Source: Calcarisporiella thermophila CBS 279.70 (Eukaryota; Calcarisporiellomycota). From it: a DNA stretch of 64,000 nt. This document shows positions 59,436 through 64,000 of the stretch, in pieces. Both the position numbers and the translations under genes were made by a program. The notes beneath the pieces are model-generated. The model made no database searches and was not told the DNA's origin. It saw only the letters and a list, made by a program, of their open reading frames with translations. The stretch is from contig NW_027192200.1 in assembly GCF_041956535.1 (NCBI RefSeq), forward strand, positions 267,477-331,476. Reading direction: 5' to 3'. Within the stretch, counting starts at the first letter, position 1; every line of letters begins with the position of its first letter.

Positions 59436-61290
59436 TCACGCAATTATATCATATTTCCGAACACAACCATCATATTTATCTCTCCCAGCCAAATACACTA
59501 CTCGACGACGATCATAGGAATGCACACGGACCCCCATTACGGGATCCATATCAAACCCAGTAAACTCTTGTACTGAACGTAGATTGCTCGCATCTAGCAA
59601 TGACGAGGTGCGAAAAGCTGATCCACCTCCTATTATTTTAAAGTTAGCTACTTACTCAGTCCTAAACTTTAGGAGAGACAAATTACCTTCAGCAACCAAA
59701 AGACTTGGGAACCCATCTTCATCCATAAAGTGAATATCATATATTGGGAATTCACTCCGCTGGAACGTGAGTAGCGCACTATTTAAATTGCGAACATCAT
59801 AAACGGTGATAATGCCTTCGGCGGAACCAGTTGCTATGAGATTGAGTTCTGAAGCATAGCTACATGAGATAAGGGGAACAGAAAGTTGACTTGCATTTAA
59901 GTTGAAGATCTATTTAATAAATAGAGAAGCTATATGTTATTTTTTAAGTTCACCAAAGCTATTGCTTTAGAATCCAAACCTCATCCTTTGACGCTAAATC
60001 AATGCCTCTCAGTGACCCATCATCTAACGCCGCGACAACTAACTTATCCTGTGTTTCAACTTCTCTTGTATCTACAGAAAGTAATTACATGTTATAAAAA
60101 TTTATCCCATGAAGAGAACATAGTATAATGTTAAATCACCAAGATTATAATTGTCTTGAGAAGCTGAACCTTCCATTCGGATTCCAAGGGCAATCTTATT
60201 TACTGGACAACTATAATTTCCCATTGTCCTAATGGTATCGGCAGATGCGCACTCCCAAAGTCTTATTGTACCGTCTCTAGAAGATGCTGAATATAGAAAG
60301 AAATTATATGAGGCGTTAAATGATGACAGTTGGGATTTGAACCTTTGTAAATTTACATAGCACATTCCGTCCTCTTACAATAATGGCTGTATCAAGCACT
60401 CCCATTTTGTGACCTTTTAGCGTGACCGGGCAAGAGCCATCCAAAACTGACCAAATCTTGAGTTGGAAATCGGTGGCCCCGCTTAAGATTACTTATCCGT
60501 TTATAGTGTGAATATAATAGCTTAGCCTGAATATCATGTAAGAGAAATACCTTGTCCTGAAGGGAAGAAACGACAGGTGGTTATATCCCCGACATGTCCT
60601 CTGAGCTCTCGCTTTATCAAATCAATACTTGAATTTTGGATTCTAGAGCTGAATTAAACTATTATTTTACCCGTATATCCCCGGTACTTGTGTCTCCAAT
60701 CTTCAAGTTTCCATTGTCCCCGCCAACAACAAAGAGTTCTCCTCCTGGAGAAATATCCAAACTTGTATACTATACAAGAAAATTAGCAGTGTTGTATAAT
60801 AGTAATAAAGCCGTGGATATAGATATAAAACTTACAGGATTTTTTTCATTCTTAAATGAAGCGGCGGGAGCACTGATAGTTACGTTCTCGATTTCAAAAG
60901 AAGGGCAGGAGATTCTAAATGATTTCTAGGGCAATACTACACATTTAGTTATTATTGAGATATGTTATTACAATTGTACTAACATCGTGAATCCGTTGGA
61001 CTTGTATGCTATTTTCACCCTCCATCTCGACATAAATAGGCTCAGATTGATTTTTATATACCTGTACTGATCCATGTACAGAGGGAGTACCTATATCAAA
61101 CCGAAATAAATCAGATCGGGGAAAATTTGCAATAGGCTCAAAAAACTTAACCTTTCCTGTAGCAGGAAACCCAAAACGAATCAGTTCTTGTTTTGCCGGA
61201 AGCTACATCATCCACTACACTCTCCCAATCAGATTGAACGGATACGTAAGGAAGCAGACTAACCGAAGCTGACGACATTTGTACTGGCAT
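59436..61290 (-). CDS. RPN14: proteasomal ATPase-associated factor PAAF1/Rpn14
   Basis: WD40 chaperone that binds Rpt ATPases during assembly of the 19S proteasome base. Ten exons: 61290-61152, 61090-60984, 60925-60836, 60769-60671, 60611-60551, 60491-60357, 60286-60140, 60071-59980, 59909-59687, 59629-59436; 428 residues against 392 in human PAAF1. Matching segments are VQSDWESVV at the start, KSFRISCPSFE, YTSLDISPGG, ELRGHVGDITTCRFFPSG, QLKIWSVLDGSCPVTLKGHK, SSRDGTIRLWECASADTI and the C-terminal QEFTGFDMDPVMGV. Every exon is under 225 bases, which hides the gene from open-frame searches. Intron 4 has its acceptor at GATAAAG, a choice forced by the frame. Confidence 0.87.
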
Positions 61291-61487
61291 GTTGAATTTA
61301 ATATGGGAGATATTTCAACCCAATGCCACGTATCATTATAACGATAATTTTTAATCTGCGAAAGAGGCGCAGGTACCAAATTTCACCCTGAATCGTGGAG
61401 TAAGTTGAATTGAGGATCAAAGCTTGAAAAGACTTAAAGCTAATCGCGGTTCAGGATTCTAAATAACTCATTAACGAATCGCGTTGC

Positions 61488-64000
61488 ATGGCATATCTCT
61501 TTAAAACTCTCTCTCTTGTTGGACTAGGCTCCAGCATTCCCGCATTTCCATATAATATTGGGGATAAAGTAGAGTGGTATGAAGGCGAATCGATTTGGAC
61601 ATTATATCATGGTACGAAGAGAGTAAGTTTATACATCTGCCATCATTACTTCTGCATTTTTATAATGGATTCACATTTTATCATATTTACAATATTTAAA
61701 TTGTTGACATCTCTATATAGGAAGATGGATCACCGTGCTCTATCTTTGGATTTGACTGCATTCGACAGCGCGACAAAATTCCGTTAGCCAAAAATGCATT
61801 CAAGAAAATGCGCACGATGCGGCACCCTGATCTCTTGAAGTATATTGATGGAGTAGAAGTAAGCTAGAATTTAAACCATGCCCATCTATTTTTTATCATT
61901 GATTTACCATCATAATTTGTGTAGACAGAAAATTATATATATATCGTCACAGATCCGGTAGAACCTTTGCAAGACCAGCTGAAGCAAAATCCAGATTCAA
62001 GTCTTAAACTTTGGGGATTGTATAAAATATCGGTAATAACTCTTCTGATAATGGGGTTCTATGCAAATATTTATTTGAACATCCATAGAATGCATTAAAA
62101 TTCCTGAACAAGGATTGCGGAGTATGTCATGGTAACATCAGAATATCCTCTATCTTCACCAACAAGGCTGGAGAATGGAAGTTAGGAGGATTTGAGCTAA
62201 TGAGTTCTATGCAAGAAGAAAGCCCAGTCATTCTGGTATTTCCATTTGATATACCGTATTCTACGAGAATATTTTTTTATATTCCTATTTTTTTAGACAT
62301 ACGGTGGGCTTGTTCCAGAATCGGCAAGATATGCCGCACCAGAAATTGCAAAAGGCGGATGGTCAGGGATTAAAGAGTATATATTATTTACTCTATATAT
62401 TTTAACTGGTTTGATTCACGAATCAACTTATTAAACTAGTCACAATATTTCTGCTTATGATGCATGGCAATTCGCATGCCTTATCTATGAAGTATACAAT
62501 GGCGTCTTCAGTTCACAGGATCAACTTCGCGCGGTTGGCTCTATTCCTAGTGTACGTAATTCCACCCCGAGCCATCCTAGCTACTTCTGCTAATCTTATA
62601 TTTTTTAGAAAATGCATGGTGAATACAAAGCACTTTTAAACCCGAGCCCACGTACCCGCCCTGATGTTACGCGCTTCATTGACTTTGGCTTGCGGCAAAA
62701 TGGCTATTTTCAAGACAATCTGATACAAGTAAATCTCTTTTTGGAGAATCTTGCTATGAAAGACACAAAGGAAAAGGAAGCATTTTACAAGTAAATATCT
62801 GAAATCTGGTGAAATGTATTGTACCAGTTTGCTAACTTTGTTTAACTGCAGGAAATTAGATGGGATAATTGACAAACTGCCGTCTGAAATTTGTAAATAT
62901 AAGATTCTCAACGAACTTATCAATGCTTTCGAATACGGCTCAGGTAACATAAACATTCTATTTTTTTTCATCTGGTACGATAAGAGTATAGCTATTTATT
63001 TAACATAGGTGGGGCTAAAGTTTTAGGACCAATTATGAAGATTGGTGCATCTCTGTCAGATGAGGAATACGAAAAAACAATTGTGAATTCAATAGTCAAA
63101 ATGTTTGCATCTCCTGATCGCGCAATTCGCCTTGGCTTGCTTGAGAACCTTGCTTCGTTTGTGGACCACCTGAGCAATAAAACTGTGAATGATAAGATTT
63201 ATTCCCACGTGGTAAGTAGATATTTCATCCCCACACCAAAGGGCCAAAATCAATGACTGACATGTATTCTTGCATAGGCAACTGGATTTTCGGATACTGT
63301 GCCTCTTATTCGAGAGTGGACTGTGAAGAGCATTTTGTTATTAGCGCCAAAGGTAATTAAGCGGAAATGAATAGACGCTTAATGCTAATTAACCTTATGG
63401 TGATTTTACTTTAATACAGTTAAGTGATAAAAACATCAACTACGACTTACTTCGTCACATGGGTAAATTACAAATGGATGAGGAACCCGGAATTAGAACA
63501 AATACCACTATATGCTTGGGAAAAATTAGCAAATATATGAATGATTCGGTATGTATTTGGTCAGAAAATTCTTGATCTCTGAATCAGATTTTGATTTTTT
63601 GATCGATTTAGACGAAGAAAAAGGTGCTAATTCCTGGATTCACGAGAGGGCTGCGAGACCCATTCCCACATGCACGAGTTGCAAGTTTAATGGCCTTAAG
63701 TGGTAAGTAATTTTCCGTCATATCATTTTTCGTTGCACCTGCCCATTACTAAATCTATACTCTATAATAGCTACTTGTGAATATTATGATGCCGCCGACA
63801 TATCAAGTAAAATCATCCCTTGTATCTCGCTAGCCCTAGTTGACAAAGAAAAGTAAGATAATTTGTTTGGAGTTACTGTTTTTTATCATGGTTTATATTA
63901 AATTGAGCTTCTAAATAGAATTGTGCGGAACCAGGCATTCAAAGCAATTGATATTTTTATTAAGCGTGCTGAGAAACTGGCCGAATCTATGGTAATTTGA
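61488..64000 (+). CDS. SCYL1: SCYL1/Cex1 pseudokinase (3' end beyond window)
   Basis: Kinase-like protein with HEAT repeats, linked to COPI traffic and tRNA export. Fourteen exons are visible: 61488-61622, 61721-61858, 61925-62032, 62089-62235, 62297-62376, 62440-62551, 62609-62790, 62852-62943, 63009-63211, 63278-63352, 63420-63548, 63612-63702, 63771-63852, 63919-63991, about 549 residues; a donor at 63992 shows that it continues. The kinase fold is degenerate: HGN (141-143) replaces HRD and LGGFEL replaces the DFG region, as in SCYL1. HEAT-type repeats follow (LGPIMKIGASLSDEEYEKTI, IRLGLLENLASFVDHLSN, LIPGFTRGLRDPFPHARVAS). The start sits 197 bases from the PAAF1 start, divergent. Confidence 0.93.

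Overview
The window is nuclear DNA of a filamentous fungus. Genes are dense, carry many short GT-AG introns (mostly 50-100 bases) and lie on both strands. A velvet-domain regulator, an SH3-REM-RasGEF of the Cdc25 type and CT-rich promoters point to fungi. Several genes are missing from yeasts: an OSR1/FRAY-type kinase, a MyTH4-RhoGAP protein, a YEATS2-like ATAC subunit, dynactin p24 and a Tctex1 dynein light chain. My inference is an early-diverging or otherwise gene-rich lineage rather than a yeast; the sequence alone does not fix the phylum.

Layout. 0-9 kb: Tctex1 light chain (-), mitochondrial monothiol glutaredoxin (-), cytosolic IleRS (+), a small unknown membrane protein (-), chorismate synthase (-). 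9-18 kb: FRAY-like kinase (+), ribosomal protein eS7 (+), a J-protein with a glycine zipper (+), MyTH4-RhoGAP (-). 18-20.8 kb: a gene-poor stretch holding one tRNA-Lys(UUU). 20.8-32.3 kb: cyclin (+), RBM25 (-), dynactin p24 (+), YEATS2-like (-), Sec4/Rab8 GTPase (-). 32.3-38.7 kb: a velvet gene alone between two gene deserts of about 2.4 and 2.6 kb. 38.7-64 kb: RasGEF (+), MsrB (+), Med22 (-), Prp31 (+), galactose-1-phosphate uridylyltransferase (-), ribosomal protein uL22 (-), epsin (+), DUF4112 protein (+), beta'-COP (-), PPR protein (+), PAAF1/Rpn14 (-), and the 5' part of a SCYL1/Cex1 pseudokinase running off the end.

Most genes are housekeeping: translation (IleRS, eS7, uL22, SCYL1/Cex1), splicing (Prp31, RBM25), transcription (Med22, YEATS2-like), membrane traffic and motors (Rab, epsin, beta'-COP, dynactin, Tctex1), redox (glutaredoxin, MsrB). 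Signalling genes (FRAY kinase, RhoGAP, RasGEF, velvet, cyclin) sit among them. There is no mobile element, CRISPR array or metabolic cluster that I can see. Several gene pairs are divergent with under 260 bases between start codons.

Exon boundaries were worked out by hand from reading frame, GT/AG signals and remembered family sequences; every complete spliced model keeps an open frame. The most interesting points are the four RFx[V/I] motifs in the FRAY-like kinase, the eight-glycine zipper of the J-protein, the YEATS2-type gene, the isolated velvet locus, and a GGATGGAT motif shared upstream of both ribosomal protein genes.
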